From Synechococcus sp. Tobar12-5m-g (GTDB lineage: Bacteria > Cyanobacteriota > Cyanobacteriia > PCC-6307 > Cyanobiaceae), in contig NZ_JAGQBB010000002.1 in the NCBI RefSeq assembly GCF_024345415.1, forward strand, positions 124,001 through 188,000: a stretch of 64,000 bases of DNA, written 5' to 3'. The notes beneath the pieces are model-generated. The model had not been told where the DNA came from. It ran no database searches and saw nothing but the letters and a program-made list of their open reading frames with translations. This document shows, one piece after another, positions 8,518-16,476 of this stretch (position 1 is the first letter of the stretch; each line of letters begins with the position of its first letter). A program made the translations under genes and the position numbers.

Positions 8518-8584
8518 GCCCAAGCGTTTGCACTGGATCCAGATGATCCTTTCAGCCCCATGAGCTCAACTCAGCCGTATGAGC

Positions 8585-8731
8585 TCAACGCTCGCCCAGA
8601 AGTTCCGCCCAGGTGGGATGACCATCCGGGCAGATCGCCATGCCCTCGGGCCGCTTCAACGGGTGTGGGCGACGGGTGAGCAGCGGCTGGATGGGACGGA
8701 TCGGGGTGAGAGGTCGGTTCTTGGTTTTCAT
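8585..8731 (-). CDS. Possible small basic protein (48 aa)
   Basis: The leftward frame starts MKTKNRPLTPIRPIQPLL and ends EGMAICPDGHPTWAELLGER. It is rich in Arg, Lys and Pro at the N-terminus, with one Trp, one Cys and a charged C-terminus. I do not recognise a family. Support is weak: no Shine-Dalgarno precedes the ATG, whose upstream region is the C-rich complement of the G4 motif. Against it being noise, the composition is protein-like and the flanking DNA holds no other gene. Confidence 0.3.
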   Translation of the reverse strand: MKTKNRPLTPIRPIQPLLTRRPHPLKRPEGMAICPDGHPTWAELLGER

Positions 8732-8738
8732 GGGTTCA

Positions 8739-8762
8739 GGGGTTAGGGGTTAGGGAAAGGGG
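8739..8762 (+). promoter_or_regulatory. Canonical G-quadruplex motif
   Basis: Four G-tracts separated by 3-nt loops: GGGG (8739-8742), TTA, GGGG (8746-8749), TTA, GGG (8753-8755), AAA, GGGG (8759-8762). This exactly satisfies G3+N1-7 x4 with very short loops, predicting a stable parallel quadruplex on the + strand. Intergenic. Confidence 0.6.
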
Positions 8763-9120
8763 AAAATCTCCGCCCGCAGTGCCCCCCGGGTTGCAAGCCA
8801 GGAGGGGCCTGTCAAAGCCATCGGTTTGCTCCTTCACCCACGGTGTGGGAGGGCAAAAAGCCTGGGGACGGAATCCTCGGATCAACCTGACGCTGAAGCG
8901 CTGCGCTCAGGGGATGGGGGCTTGACGGTGCTGGATTGGTGAGGCCCAGCTGCTGATGCCTGACGCTTCTGAGCTGGCTTGGCGCTGTTGCGCTGAAGAA
9001 GCGGATGCGTTGGACGGGTGTGTTGCGTAGACGGAGAAGTTGACTGATTCAGATCGACCCCTTGCGGAGCTTCGGCCGATTTCAACCACCCTAACCCCTC
9101 TCCTGCTCCACATCCACCAT

Positions 9121-9636
9121 TCAGATCAGTTCGGGATGGAGGGGATCTCCCTTGAAGGGACCGACCACCCGGGAAGTGATCCAGCCCCCGTAGAAGCCGC
9201 CCTGCTGGGGACGCACCCGTTCACCGTCCACCCAGCACCCCTCCATCCGTCCCGGGTACAGGGCAAACCAGCCGGCCAGGGGGCCATAGGCGGGCGTGGG
9301 AGCGGGATAGGTCCAGACGGCCTTCTCGATTCGTTGCGACCCCACCACCAGGTCGAAGTAGCGGGCCAGCCCCTTCCATTCGCAGAAACTCCGCCCCGGC
9401 GCCGCCTGTAACAAGTCCAAACGCACATCCTGGGGCGGCAGGTAATAGGTGGGGGGGTGAAAGGTTTCCAGCACCCGCAAGGCGCGACGGGTGTCGCAGA
9501 ACAACTCGCCCAGGGCGCGCACCACCACATGGGCGTCGCTGGCCACCAAGGCGGGCGGGCGGGGGTAATCGGCGGCCCGCTCCTCACGCACGGGTTCCAT
9601 CGGGCAGACCCGCTCATCACCATCACTCACCGCCAA
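9121..9636 (-). CDS. DUF427 domain-containing protein
   Basis: 171 residues containing a DUF427 domain: VASDAHVVVRALGELFCDTRRALRVLET, then HPPTYYLPPQDVR, then a second half with FCEWKGLARYFDLVV and VWTYP. Function is not established; the family is a small compact beta-rich domain. A Met at residue 13 (MEPVREER, 9600) is an alternative start. The window has a second DUF427 copy fused to the GT2 at 5773-6051 that shares CxWKGxAxYxDxVVG and AxWxYP. The rightward rhomboid gene begins 48 bp beyond its start, so the two are divergent. Confidence 0.85.
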   Translation of the reverse strand: MAVSDGDERVCPMEPVREERAADYPRPPALVASDAHVVVRALGELFCDTRRALRVLETFHPPTYYLPPQDVRLDLLQAAPGRSFCEWKGLARYFDLVVGSQRIEKAVWTYPAPTPAYGPLAGWFALYPGRMEGCWVDGERVRPQQGGFYGGWITSRVVGPFKGDPLHPELI

Positions 9637-9684
9637 CTCCCACGACTAACTTCCACGACCACCGTTGTCCACAATGGCTCCACC

Positions 9685-10290
9685 ATGGCCACACCCAGCT
9701 CCGACCGGCTCTCGATCCGCCTTGACCGGGCCCTCGCCCGGCTGGGGGGGACCGCCCTGATCCCCCTGGTGCCGCTGGCCCTGGCCTGGGGCCAGGAGCT
9801 GGTCGATCAGCTGCTGTTCGCCGGGCAGTGGAATCTGCCGATGCTGCCAGGCGGTTCATTTCTCGGCGTGCTCACCGCGCCGTTCAGCCACAGCGGCTTC
9901 GATCACCTGATCGGCAACAGCCTCTGGTTTCTTCCCCTCTCCTGGCTGGTGCTGGCCAAGAGCCGGATGGACTACCTGGCCGTGTGGCTGGGGGCCTATG
10001 CCATGGCGATTCCTGTCTGGCTGTTCTGGCCTAGCGGCAGCCACGGCCTCTCCGGGGTTGTCTTCGCCCTGGTGGGCTATCTGTTCGTGATCGGCTTCCT
10101 GGAGCGGCGCCTCCTGGTGCTGGCCCTGTCGGTGTTCAGCCTGATCAGCTACTCCGGCTTTCTGCCGGGCCTGCTGCCCTTCTTCTCGCCGCCCGGCGTC
10201 AGCTGGATCGGCCACGCCTCCGGCTTTGCCGGCGGCGTGCTGGCGGCCTTCGCTGTTTACCGTGAGCCGAACCGGCCTGGCCGGCCCTGA
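9685..10290 (+). CDS. Rhomboid-family intramembrane serine protease
   Basis: 201 residues, six predicted TM helices, normal for the minimal bacterial rhomboid core. Catalytic serine is in HGLSGVVFA (S123) and catalytic histidine in WIGHASGF (H177). The oxyanion-hole H/N region HSGFDHLIGNSLW (H69, H74, N78) is present. It cleaves TM substrates within the inner or thylakoid membrane; substrates are unknown. ATG 9685 is preferred over longer in-frame extensions because the upstream DNA codes the divergent DUF427 gene. The zinc-ribbon gene follows after 43 bp, possibly cotranscribed. Confidence 0.93.
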   Translation: MATPSSDRLSIRLDRALARLGGTALIPLVPLALAWGQELVDQLLFAGQWNLPMLPGGSFLGVLTAPFSHSGFDHLIGNSLWFLPLSWLVLAKSRMDYLAVWLGAYAMAIPVWLFWPSGSHGLSGVVFALVGYLFVIGFLERRLLVLALSVFSLISYSGFLPGLLPFFSPPGVSWIGHASGFAGGVLAAFAVYREPNRPGRP

Positions 10291-10333
10291 ATCTCCGAAG
10301 AGCCCCCGTCCGTCCCTTCCGCCCCGCTTGACG

Positions 10334-10612
10334 ATGTCCTGCCCCCGCTGTGGCAGCTGGAATGTGCGCCGGGACAGGAGCCTGGCCGGACGCATGGTCT
10401 GCGGCAACTGCGCCCTGCCCCTGGGCAAGGGTGCGTCCCTTAGGGGACCAGTGCGGCGGCGCCTGCCCCGCTTCGGCCTGGGCTCGGGCCCGGCCCGGAT
10501 CTGGCGCTGGGCCTTGCCGCTCGGCCTGCTGCTGCTGGTGAGCGCCCATCTGGCCCAGTTGGGCGGGCGGGATGCTCCGGCCTGGCCGCCTTCAGGCCAG
10601 ACCCTCCGCTGA
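10334..10612 (+). CDS. Small zinc-ribbon membrane protein
   Basis: 92 residues. It starts MSCPRCGSWNVRRDRSLAG and continues to CGNC, giving two CxxC knuckles ~20 residues apart, a typical zinc ribbon. A basic linker leads to one TM helix (WALPLGLLLLVSAHLA), then a short tail. The likely topology is a cytosolic ribbon tethered to the membrane. Function unknown. It lies just after the rhomboid gene and converges with the Nif11 gene. Confidence 0.75.
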   Translation: MSCPRCGSWNVRRDRSLAGRMVCGNCALPLGKGASLRGPVRRRLPRFGLGSGPARIWRWALPLGLLLLVSAHLAQLGGRDAPAWPPSGQTLR

Positions 10613-10639
10613 GCCATGCGCACGCACCACGGGCCCGCT

Positions 10640-10885
10640 TCAACCGTGGATGAAGCTGCGCAGGCGGCGGGCCTCGGCACCGGCGCGCTGTTGCAGCTCG
10701 GCGGCGCTGCGCTGGGCCTCGTCCCGCTCCCGGGCCTGAAGCACGTCCGCCTCCTCGATCTCGAACCCCTCCAGGCGGGCCAGTTGCAGAAAGTCGGGAA
10801 GATCGAGCGGCTCAGCCAGCTGGGCCTTCAGCGCCGGGCTCTGGCGGGCATGGCGCAGGAAGGCATCGAGTTGGGGCAGGCCCAT
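10640..10885 (-). CDS. Nif11-domain protein
   Basis: 81 residues. The N-terminal ~50 match the Nif11 domain: MGLPQLDAFLRHARQSPALK, then LDLPDFLQLARLEGFEIEEADV. Nif11 domains serve as leader peptides of some cyanobacterial RiPP precursors or occur as free-standing proteins. Here there is no Gly-Gly cleavage motif and no Cys/Ser/Thr-rich core; the C-terminal part is a charged Arg/Gln/Glu helix. It therefore looks like a stand-alone Nif11 protein, not a lanthipeptide precursor. Confidence 0.75.
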   Translation of the reverse strand: MGLPQLDAFLRHARQSPALKAQLAEPLDLPDFLQLARLEGFEIEEADVLQARERDEAQRSAAELQQRAGAEARRLRSFIHG

Positions 10886-10959
10886 GGATCTTCCGGTGGC
10901 GATGGAGCCAGTCCTAGCGGGTCCGGCGGGGGTCAGGGAAGCAGGACCACTGAGCGTCC

Positions 10960-11763
10960 CTACGCCTCGCGGTCGTCTTGGAGCTCCTCCCGCTCGGCGG
11001 CGTTGGCCTCCTGGATGGTGAAGCGGCTGATCATCACCCCCATCACCACCGCCAGATAGAAGGGCCCGATCACGCTGAAGCTAACACTGCTGATCTGGGC
11101 CACCGGCGTCACCGGCAGGATGTCGCCGAAGCCGACGGTGGTGAGGCTGACGAAGGCGAAGTAGTTGAGCCGCACGAAATCCAGCTCCCACACCTGCTGG
11201 GCCCGCACGCGCACGCCATTGACCTGATGGGGCACCAGCAACTGGCCGCCCTGGTGGTGGACGCTGGTGAAGCTGCCGGGGTGAACCGTTTCCAGGACGC
11301 TCATCAGCAGCCCCGCCGTGAGGCCCAGCATCAGATAGCCGGCGAAGGCGCCCATCAGCACCCGGCCGTTCACCTCCCGCTCCTGGGCCAGCTGAACCAC
11401 CAGCCTCACCTGGCTCCAGGCCATGAACAGCGACCAGAGCGCCAACATCGGCACCCCCGTCCGGCTCCACGAGATCGGGGTCAGCACCCAGATCGCCACG
11501 GAGACCAGGGCCGCGATGCCCAGGGCCCGGAAGACATGGTCCCCCAGCCGTGAGCTGCCCGGCACGGAGCGGGGCGCCCCCAGGTGGACCATCAGCAGCG
11601 CGACCATCACGATCTGGCCGAGAATGCTGAGGCGGTTCCAGCCCAGCGGCAGGGTGAAGCTGCTCAGCAGCAGAACGCAGACGATGAAGAGCTGCAGGAA
11701 GAAGCGGTGCCGCCGCCTGATGCGCGCCCGGGGCGACGGATCGAAAGGGCGTGGAGCGTCCAC
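10960..11763 (-). CDS. Ion channel, two-TM potassium-channel pore family
   Basis: 267 residues. The selectivity filter TTVGFGD (208-214) sits between two hydrophobic helices near the C-terminus, with three to four more hydrophobic segments before it (residues about 20-40, 47-62, 78-97, 105-125). No RCK/KTN regulatory domain is present. The GFGD variant with Phe is common in prokaryotic K+ channels. A basic N-terminus (PRARIRRRHR) points to a cytosolic start. Probably conducts K+ across the plasma or thylakoid membrane. Confidence 0.88.
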   Translation of the reverse strand: MDAPRPFDPSPRARIRRRHRFFLQLFIVCVLLLSSFTLPLGWNRLSILGQIVMVALLMVHLGAPRSVPGSSRLGDHVFRALGIAALVSVAIWVLTPISWSRTGVPMLALWSLFMAWSQVRLVVQLAQEREVNGRVLMGAFAGYLMLGLTAGLLMSVLETVHPGSFTSVHHQGGQLLVPHQVNGVRVRAQQVWELDFVRLNYFAFVSLTTVGFGDILPVTPVAQISSVSFSVIGPFYLAVVMGVMISRFTIQEANAAEREELQDDREA

Positions 11764-11795
11764 GGGGCAGGGTGCGGTGCGGGAAGTGTGGGGTG

Positions 11796-12470
11796 TCAGA
11801 GCGCCAGGCCCAGTTGCCTCGCCCGATCATCCTGGGGCTCCTTGAGCGGCAGCGCCTCCCAGCCCTCGGGGTCCCAGCCGGCCAGCAGGGGCTCCCGCGC
11901 CCGCAGCCCGGCCCCATCGGCCTGGGCCAGCCAGGCTTCCTCCAGGCCATCGGGAAGGATCACCGGCATGCGGTCGTGGAGGGGGGCCAGCAAGGCGTTC
12001 GGGGCGGTGGTGAGCACGCAGCAGCTCTCCACCTCGCTGCCGTCGGGTCCGATCCAGCGGTCCCAGAGGCCAGCCAGCCAGAAGGGTTGCCGGTCGCGGC
12101 GGCGAATCAACCAGGGCTGCTTGCTGCGAGCGCCCCGCAGGCCCTTCCACTCGTAGAAGCCGTCGGCGGGCAGCAGGCAGCGACGGTGCCGCCAGGCCCC
12201 TTTTAACGAGGCCTTCTGGGCCACCGTTTCGCTGCGGGCGTTGATCGGCCGGGGGGCGGCCAGGGGATCCTTGACCCACTCCGGCAGCAGGCCCCACAGC
12301 AGCAGGGCGCTGCCGACCAGGCCGTGCTCCTGGCGCAGGGCCAGCACCGGCTGGCCGGGTCTGACCTGGGCCACCGGGGCGTAATGGGCAGCGAGCCCGG
12401 CGGGCAGGGCACCGCCCAGACGGGGCAGCAACCGATCGAGCTCGGTGGTGAGGGAATAGCGGCCACACAT
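11796..12470 (-). CDS. SOS-response-associated peptidase (SRAP/YedK/HMCES family)
   Basis: 224 residues, the standard length. The catalytic Cys2 follows the initiator Met (MCGRYSLT). Other active-site residues are N77 in RPINARSE, E107 in GFYEWK and H165 in LHDRMPVIL. The family crosslinks to abasic sites in single-stranded DNA through a thiazolidine linkage to Cys2 and so protects them. It lies a few kilobases from lexA, but no SOS box was recognised directly upstream of it. It is divergent from ftsH4 with a 96-bp gap. Confidence 0.95.
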   Translation of the reverse strand: MCGRYSLTTELDRLLPRLGGALPAGLAAHYAPVAQVRPGQPVLALRQEHGLVGSALLLWGLLPEWVKDPLAAPRPINARSETVAQKASLKGAWRHRRCLLPADGFYEWKGLRGARSKQPWLIRRRDRQPFWLAGLWDRWIGPDGSEVESCCVLTTAPNALLAPLHDRMPVILPDGLEEAWLAQADGAGLRAREPLLAGWDPEGWEALPLKEPQDDRARQLGLAL

Positions 12471-12566
12471 GGAATCAGCAGATCACGTTCGGTTCTCACT
12501 CCCCGCGCCAGGGGCCGGGGCCCTGGCGGCTCGGCCTAGCTTGGCCCCATTGCACTGCGGCATCCC

Positions 12567-14468
12567 ATGGCCATCCGCCAGGACGACAATCCCCCGAACA
12601 GGCGCTTCGGCATCATCAACCTGGTGCTGATCGGTTTCGGCGTCCTGCTGCTGTTCAGCAACTTCCTGCCGAACCAGGCCACCCAGGTGCCGCGGGTGCC
12701 CTATTCCCTGTTCATCAATCAGGTCGACGACGGCAACGTCAAGCGGGCCTTCATCACCCAGGACCAGATCCGCTACGAGCTGAGCAACGTACCGGAAGGC
12801 AGTCCCTCGGTGCTGGCCACCACGCCGATCTTCGACATGGATCTGCCCCAGCGGCTGGAGCAGAAGGGGGTGGAGTTCGCCGCCGCACCGCCGAAGCGGC
12901 CCAATTTCTTCTCCACCCTGTTGAGCTGGGTGGTGCCGCCGCTGATCTTCATCCTGGTGCTGCAGTTCTTCGCCCGCCGCAGCGGCCTGGGTGGGGGCGG
13001 CGCCCAGGGGGCTCTGAGCTTTACCAAGAGCAAGGCCAAGGTCTATGTCCCCGATGAGGAATCCCGGGTCACCTTCGCCGATGTGGCCGGAGTGGATGAG
13101 GCCAAGACCGAACTCAACGAGATTGTCGATTTCCTCAAGACCCCCGAGCGCTACACTGCCATCGGTGCCCGCATCCCCAAGGGCGTGCTGCTGATCGGCC
13201 CTCCGGGAACGGGCAAAACCCTGCTGGCCAAGGCCGTGGCCGGCGAAGCCAGCGTGGCCTTCTTCATCATCTCCGGTTCGGAGTTTGTCGAGCTGTTCGT
13301 CGGCGCCGGCGCCGCCCGCGTCCGCGACCTGTTCGAAGAGGCCAAGAAAAAAGCGCCCTGCATCATCTTTATCGACGAACTCGATGCGATCGGCAAGAGC
13401 CGCTCCGGCTCGATGGGCGTGGTAGGTGGCAACGACGAGCGGGAGCAGACCCTCAACCAGCTGCTCACCGAGATGGATGGCTTCACCGGCCAGGACAAAC
13501 CGGTGATCGTGCTGGCGGCCACCAACCAGCCCGAAACCCTCGATGCCGCCCTGCTGCGGCCCGGTCGCTTCGACCGGCAGGTGCTGGTGGATCGCCCCGA
13601 CCTCTCCGGCCGCCGCAAGATCCTCGACATCTACGCCAAGAAGGTGAAGCTGGCCGCCAGCATCGACATCGACAGGATCGCCCAGGCCACCAGCGGCTTC
13701 GCCGGCGCTGACCTGGCCAACCTGGTGAACGAAGCGGCCCTGCTGGCGGCCCGCGCCTACCGCACTGAAGTGGAGCAAGCCGACCTCAACGAGGCGATCG
13801 AGCGCGTGGTGGCGGGTCTTGAGAAGAAGAGCCGCGTGCTCCAGGACGACGAGAAGCGCGTGGTGGCCTTCCACGAGGTGGGCCACGCCATCGTTGGGCA
13901 CCTGATGCCAGGCGGCAGCAAGGTGGCCAAGATCTCGATCGTGCCCCGGGGGATGAGCGCCCTTGGCTACACCCTGCAGCTGCCCCAGGAGGAGCGCTTC
14001 CTCAGCTCCAAGGAAGACCTCGAAGGCCAGATCGCCACCCTGCTGGGCGGCCGCTCGGCCGAGGAGATCGTGTTCGGGGAAGTCACCACCGGCGCGGCCA
14101 ACGATCTGCAGCGCGCCACCGACATCGCCGAGCAGATGGTGGGCACCTACGGCATGAGCGACACGCTCGGCCCCCTCGCCTACGACAAGCAGGGCGGCAA
14201 CCGCTTCCTCGGCAACGGCTCCAACCCGCGCCGCTCGGTGAGTGATGCCACGGCCCAGGCGATCGACAAGGAGGTGCGGGGCCTGGTGGATCGGGCCCAC
14301 GACCGAGCCCTGGCGATCCTGCACAGCAACCGGACCCTGCTCGACGACATCGCCAGCAAAATCCTCGAGAAGGAAGTGATCGAGGGGGATGAACTCAAGG
14401 CCCTGCTCTCCTCCAGCCTTCTGCCGGAATCGGCCGCCCTGGCTGAGCCGGCGGTGGTGGGGAGCTGA
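12567..14468 (+). CDS. ftsH: ATP-dependent zinc metalloprotease FtsH (FtsH4 type)
   Basis: 633 residues. N-terminal TM helix ([16 protein letters not shown]), a short lumenal/periplasmic domain, and a second TM ([18 protein letters not shown]). The AAA ATPase has Walker A GPPGTGKT (211-218), Walker [12 protein letters not shown] and SRH motifs. The M41 protease has HEVGH (436-440). The lumenal segment [15 protein letters not shown] and [15 protein letters not shown]... with EFAAAPP resemble Synechocystis FtsH4 (sll1463) as I recall it, more than the PSII-repair FtsH2/3. It degrades membrane proteins as a hexamer in the thylakoid or plasma membrane. A 68-bp gap leads to argF. Confidence 0.97.
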   Translation: MAIRQDDNPPNRRFGIINLVLIGFGVLLLFSNFLPNQATQVPRVPYSLFINQVDDGNVKRAFITQDQIRYELSNVPEGSPSVLATTPIFDMDLPQRLEQKGVEFAAAPPKRPNFFSTLLSWVVPPLIFILVLQFFARRSGLGGGGAQGALSFTKSKAKVYVPDEESRVTFADVAGVDEAKTELNEIVDFLKTPERYTAIGARIPKGVLLIGPPGTGKTLLAKAVAGEASVAFFIISGSEFVELFVGAGAARVRDLFEEAKKKAPCIIFIDELDAIGKSRSGSMGVVGGNDEREQTLNQLLTEMDGFTGQDKPVIVLAATNQPETLDAALLRPGRFDRQVLVDRPDLSGRRKILDIYAKKVKLAASIDIDRIAQATSGFAGADLANLVNEAALLAARAYRTEVEQADLNEAIERVVAGLEKKSRVLQDDEKRVVAFHEVGHAIVGHLMPGGSKVAKISIVPRGMSALGYTLQLPQEERFLSSKEDLEGQIATLLGGRSAEEIVFGEVTTGAANDLQRATDIAEQMVGTYGMSDTLGPLAYDKQGGNRFLGNGSNPRRSVSDATAQAIDKEVRGLVDRAHDRALAILHSNRTLLDDIASKILEKEVIEGDELKALLSSSLLPESAALAEPAVVGS

Positions 14469-14536
14469 ACCAGGCGCCGCCTCCCCTTGACGGCGGGGCC
14501 CCCGATCCCGGATAAGGGTTCTTTGGTGAAGGGGTC

Positions 14537-15508
14537 ATGAGCCCTCAGATCTCCAGTCCCGACCCTGCCTTGGAGCCCCTGCTCGGCCGAGACCTGCTCT
14601 CGAGCGCCGATCTCAGCGGCGACGAAACCCTGGCTCTGCTGCAGCTGGCCGCCGAGCTGAAGACTGGCCGCCGTCGAATCGACCTCCAGGGCAAGGTGCT
14701 GGGGCTGATCTTCACCAAGGCCTCCACCCGCACCCGGGTGAGCTTTTCGGTGGCGATGGCCCGGCTCGGCGGCTCCACCCTCGACCTCAACCCCGCCTTC
14801 ACCCAGGTGGGCCGCGGCGAACCGATCGCCGACACGGCCCGGGTGCTGAGCCGCTACGTCGATGCCCTGGCGATCCGCACCTTCGCCCAGCAGGATCTGG
14901 CCGACTATGCCCACTGGGCCTCGATTCCGGTGATCAACGCCCTCACCGACCAGGAGCATCCCTGCCAGGCCCTCGCCGATTTCCTCACCCTCCAGGAAGC
15001 CTTCGGAGCCCTCGATGGCCTCAGCCTCGCCTACGTGGGCGATGGCAACAACGTGGCCCACTCCCTGCTGCTCTGCGGCGCCGTGCTGGGGGTGAACGTG
15101 CGGATCGCCTGCCCGGCGGGCTTCGAGCCGGATCCGGCCGTGCTGGCCCGGGCACGGCAACTGGCGGCCGGGCGCTGCGCCATCGAGCTCACGGGCGATC
15201 CCCTGGCCGCCGTGCGCGGAGCCCAGGCCCTTTACACCGACGTGTGGGCGTCGATGGGCCAGGAGCAGGAGCAGGGGCGGCGGCAGGAGGCCTTCCGCGG
15301 GTTCTGCCTCGACGAAGACCTGCTGGCCGAAGCCGACGCCCGCGCCATCGTGTTGCACTGCCTGCCGGCCCACCGCGGCGAGGAGATCACGGCCGGCGTG
15401 ATCGAAGGGGCCGCCAGCCGGGTCTTCGACCAGGCCGAGAACCGGCTGCACGCCCAGCAGGCCCTGCTGGCGGCGCTGCTGGGGGGGGCACCGCTGCGTG
15501 AGCCCTGA
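14537..15508 (+). CDS. argF: Ornithine carbamoyltransferase
   Basis: 323 residues. Carbamoyl-phosphate motif STRTRVSF (from residue 63), HPCQAL (from 141) and the ornithine-binding HCLPAHRGEE (from 274). It transfers the carbamoyl group to ornithine to give citrulline in arginine synthesis. Its start ATG follows AAGGGG. lexA follows 73 bp later on the same strand with its own SOS box, so lexA is likely a separate unit. Confidence 0.97.
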   Translation: MSPQISSPDPALEPLLGRDLLSSADLSGDETLALLQLAAELKTGRRRIDLQGKVLGLIFTKASTRTRVSFSVAMARLGGSTLDLNPAFTQVGRGEPIADTARVLSRYVDALAIRTFAQQDLADYAHWASIPVINALTDQEHPCQALADFLTLQEAFGALDGLSLAYVGDGNNVAHSLLLCGAVLGVNVRIACPAGFEPDPAVLARARQLAAGRCAIELTGDPLAAVRGAQALYTDVWASMGQEQEQGRRQEAFRGFCLDEDLLAEADARAIVLHCLPAHRGEEITAGVIEGAASRVFDQAENRLHAQQALLAALLGGAPLREP

Positions 15509-15546
15509 GTCCCAGGGCCAGGGGCTGGACAAATTCCCCATTTGAT

Positions 15547-15560
15547 GGCACAAGTGTACT
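15547..15560 (+). promoter_or_regulatory. SOS/LexA box upstream of lexA
   Basis: GGCACAAGTGTACT matches the cyanobacterial LexA operator consensus RGTACNNNDGTWCB (as described for Anabaena) at 13 of 14 positions; the only mismatch is C for T at position 3. It lies 21 bp before the lexA ATG, so it would cover the lexA promoter or early leader and give autoregulation. Confidence 0.7.
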
Positions 15561-15581
15561 GACGGCGTCTGGACCCTGACG

Positions 15582-16217
15582 ATGATCTCCCTCAACGCTC
15601 CTGCCCCTGAGCCCCATGCAGCGCTCACGCCCCCCCAGCAGAAGCTCTACGACTGGCTGACCGGCTACATCGAGAGCCACCGCCACAGCCCCTCGATCCG
15701 CCAGATGATGGAAGCGATGGAGCTGCGCTCGCCATCCCCGATCCAGAGCCGGCTCCGCCATCTGCAACAGAAGGGCTGGATCACCTGGCAGGAAGGCCAG
15801 GCCCGCACGCTTCAGTTGCTGGGCGGGCGGCTCCAGGGCATCCCCGTGCTCGGCGCTGTGGCGGCCGGCGGCCTGGTGGAGCCCTTCGACGACATCCAGG
15901 AACGGCTCGATCTCCAGCCCCTCCTCGACAGGCGCGGCCTGTTCGCCCTCACCGTCAATGGCGACAGCATGGTGGACGCCCACATCGACGATGGGGACGT
16001 GGTGCTGATGGAGCCGGTGCCGGAGCCGAGCCGTTTGAAGCCCGGCACGATCGTGGCCGCCCTGGTGGAGGGCAGCGGCACCACCCTCAAGCACTTCCAT
16101 CGCCAGGGGGCCCAGGTGCGGCTCGAGGCTGCCAACCCCGCCTACGACCCCATCCTGGTCGCAGCAGATCAGGTGTCGCTGCAAGGCAAGCTGGTCGCGG
16201 TCTGGCGCCAGGTCTGA
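15582..16217 (+). CDS. lexA: LexA repressor
   Basis: 211 residues. An N-terminal winged helix (LTPPQQKLYDWLTGYIESH, SPSIRQMMEAMELRSPSPIQ) binds the SOS box. The C-terminal S24 self-cleaving domain has an Ala-Gly scissile bond (A95-G96 in GAVAAGG), catalytic S129 (NGDSMVD) and K170 (TTLKHF). All residues needed for RecA-stimulated autocleavage are present, unlike the non-SOS LexA of Synechocystis. A good SOS box lies just upstream. The tRNA-Ala gene follows after 32 bp. Confidence 0.96.
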   Translation: MISLNAPAPEPHAALTPPQQKLYDWLTGYIESHRHSPSIRQMMEAMELRSPSPIQSRLRHLQQKGWITWQEGQARTLQLLGGRLQGIPVLGAVAAGGLVEPFDDIQERLDLQPLLDRRGLFALTVNGDSMVDAHIDDGDVVLMEPVPEPSRLKPGTIVAALVEGSGTTLKHFHRQGAQVRLEAANPAYDPILVAADQVSLQGKLVAVWRQV

Positions 16218-16249
16218 GCCGCCCGCCGGCATGTATGTTGGCTTTCGAA

Positions 16250-16322
16250 GGGGCCATAGCTCAGCTGGTAGAGCACCTGCATGGCATGCAGGGGGTCAGC
16301 GGTTCGAATCCGCTTGGCTCCA
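16250..16322 (+). tRNA. tRNA-Ala (anticodon GGC)
   Basis: 73 nt fold into a full cloverleaf: acceptor GGGGCCA/TGGCTCC with the Ala identity pair G3:U70, D-stem GCTC/GAGC, anticodon stem CCTGC/GCAGG with loop ATGGCAT (anticodon GGC), T-stem AGCGG/CCGCT with loop TTCGAAT, discriminator A. The CCA end is not encoded. A TATGTT -10-like hexamer lies at 16234-16239. The 3' side borders a decayed integrase, a common arrangement for tRNA-targeted elements. Confidence 0.97.
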
Positions 16323-16359
16323 TTCAAAAAACCAGTCCAACAAAAGGTTTTCATTTTCT

Positions 16360-16399
16360 TGCCTTCAGGTCTGGCCATGACTGGTCAGACCTGAAGGCA
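16360..16399 (+). terminator. Strong hairpin downstream of tRNA-Ala
   Basis: A 14-bp perfect inverted repeat, TGCCTTCAGGTCTG (16360-16373) and CAGACCTGAAGGCA (16386-16399), extends by GCC/GGT pairs to leave a 6-nt loop ATGACT. T-rich stretches lie on both sides (TTTTCATTTTCTT before, TTTCTG after), so it could terminate in either direction. It may alternatively be a remnant of the integrated element's end. Confidence 0.55.
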
Positions 16400-16476
16400 T
16401 TTCTGCACCAGATTCTGCGCTAACTGCGCCAAACTTGGATGACTTCTTCGCCCTGCCCCTGGGCTGGGCGGTTGCC

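Larger units (their letters stand above)
8518..9120. other. Gene-poor interval with G-quadruplex motif and a possible small ORF
   Basis: About 600 bp without a firmly supported gene. It contains an 11-bp direct repeat ATGAGCTCAAC (8560-8570 and 8579-8589), a 48-codon leftward frame, a canonical G4 motif, and an imperfect hairpin around 8888-8914 (CCTGACGC...GCGCTCAGG). Frames on the minus strand at 8882-9113 are Ser/Pro/Gln-rich and do not look coding. Confidence 0.4.

Noticed and set aside
8882..9113. Leftward Ser/Pro/Gln-rich frames in the gene-poor interval
   Set aside because: Low-complexity composition, no ribosome site, and two overlapping frames of similar length argue for non-coding DNA.
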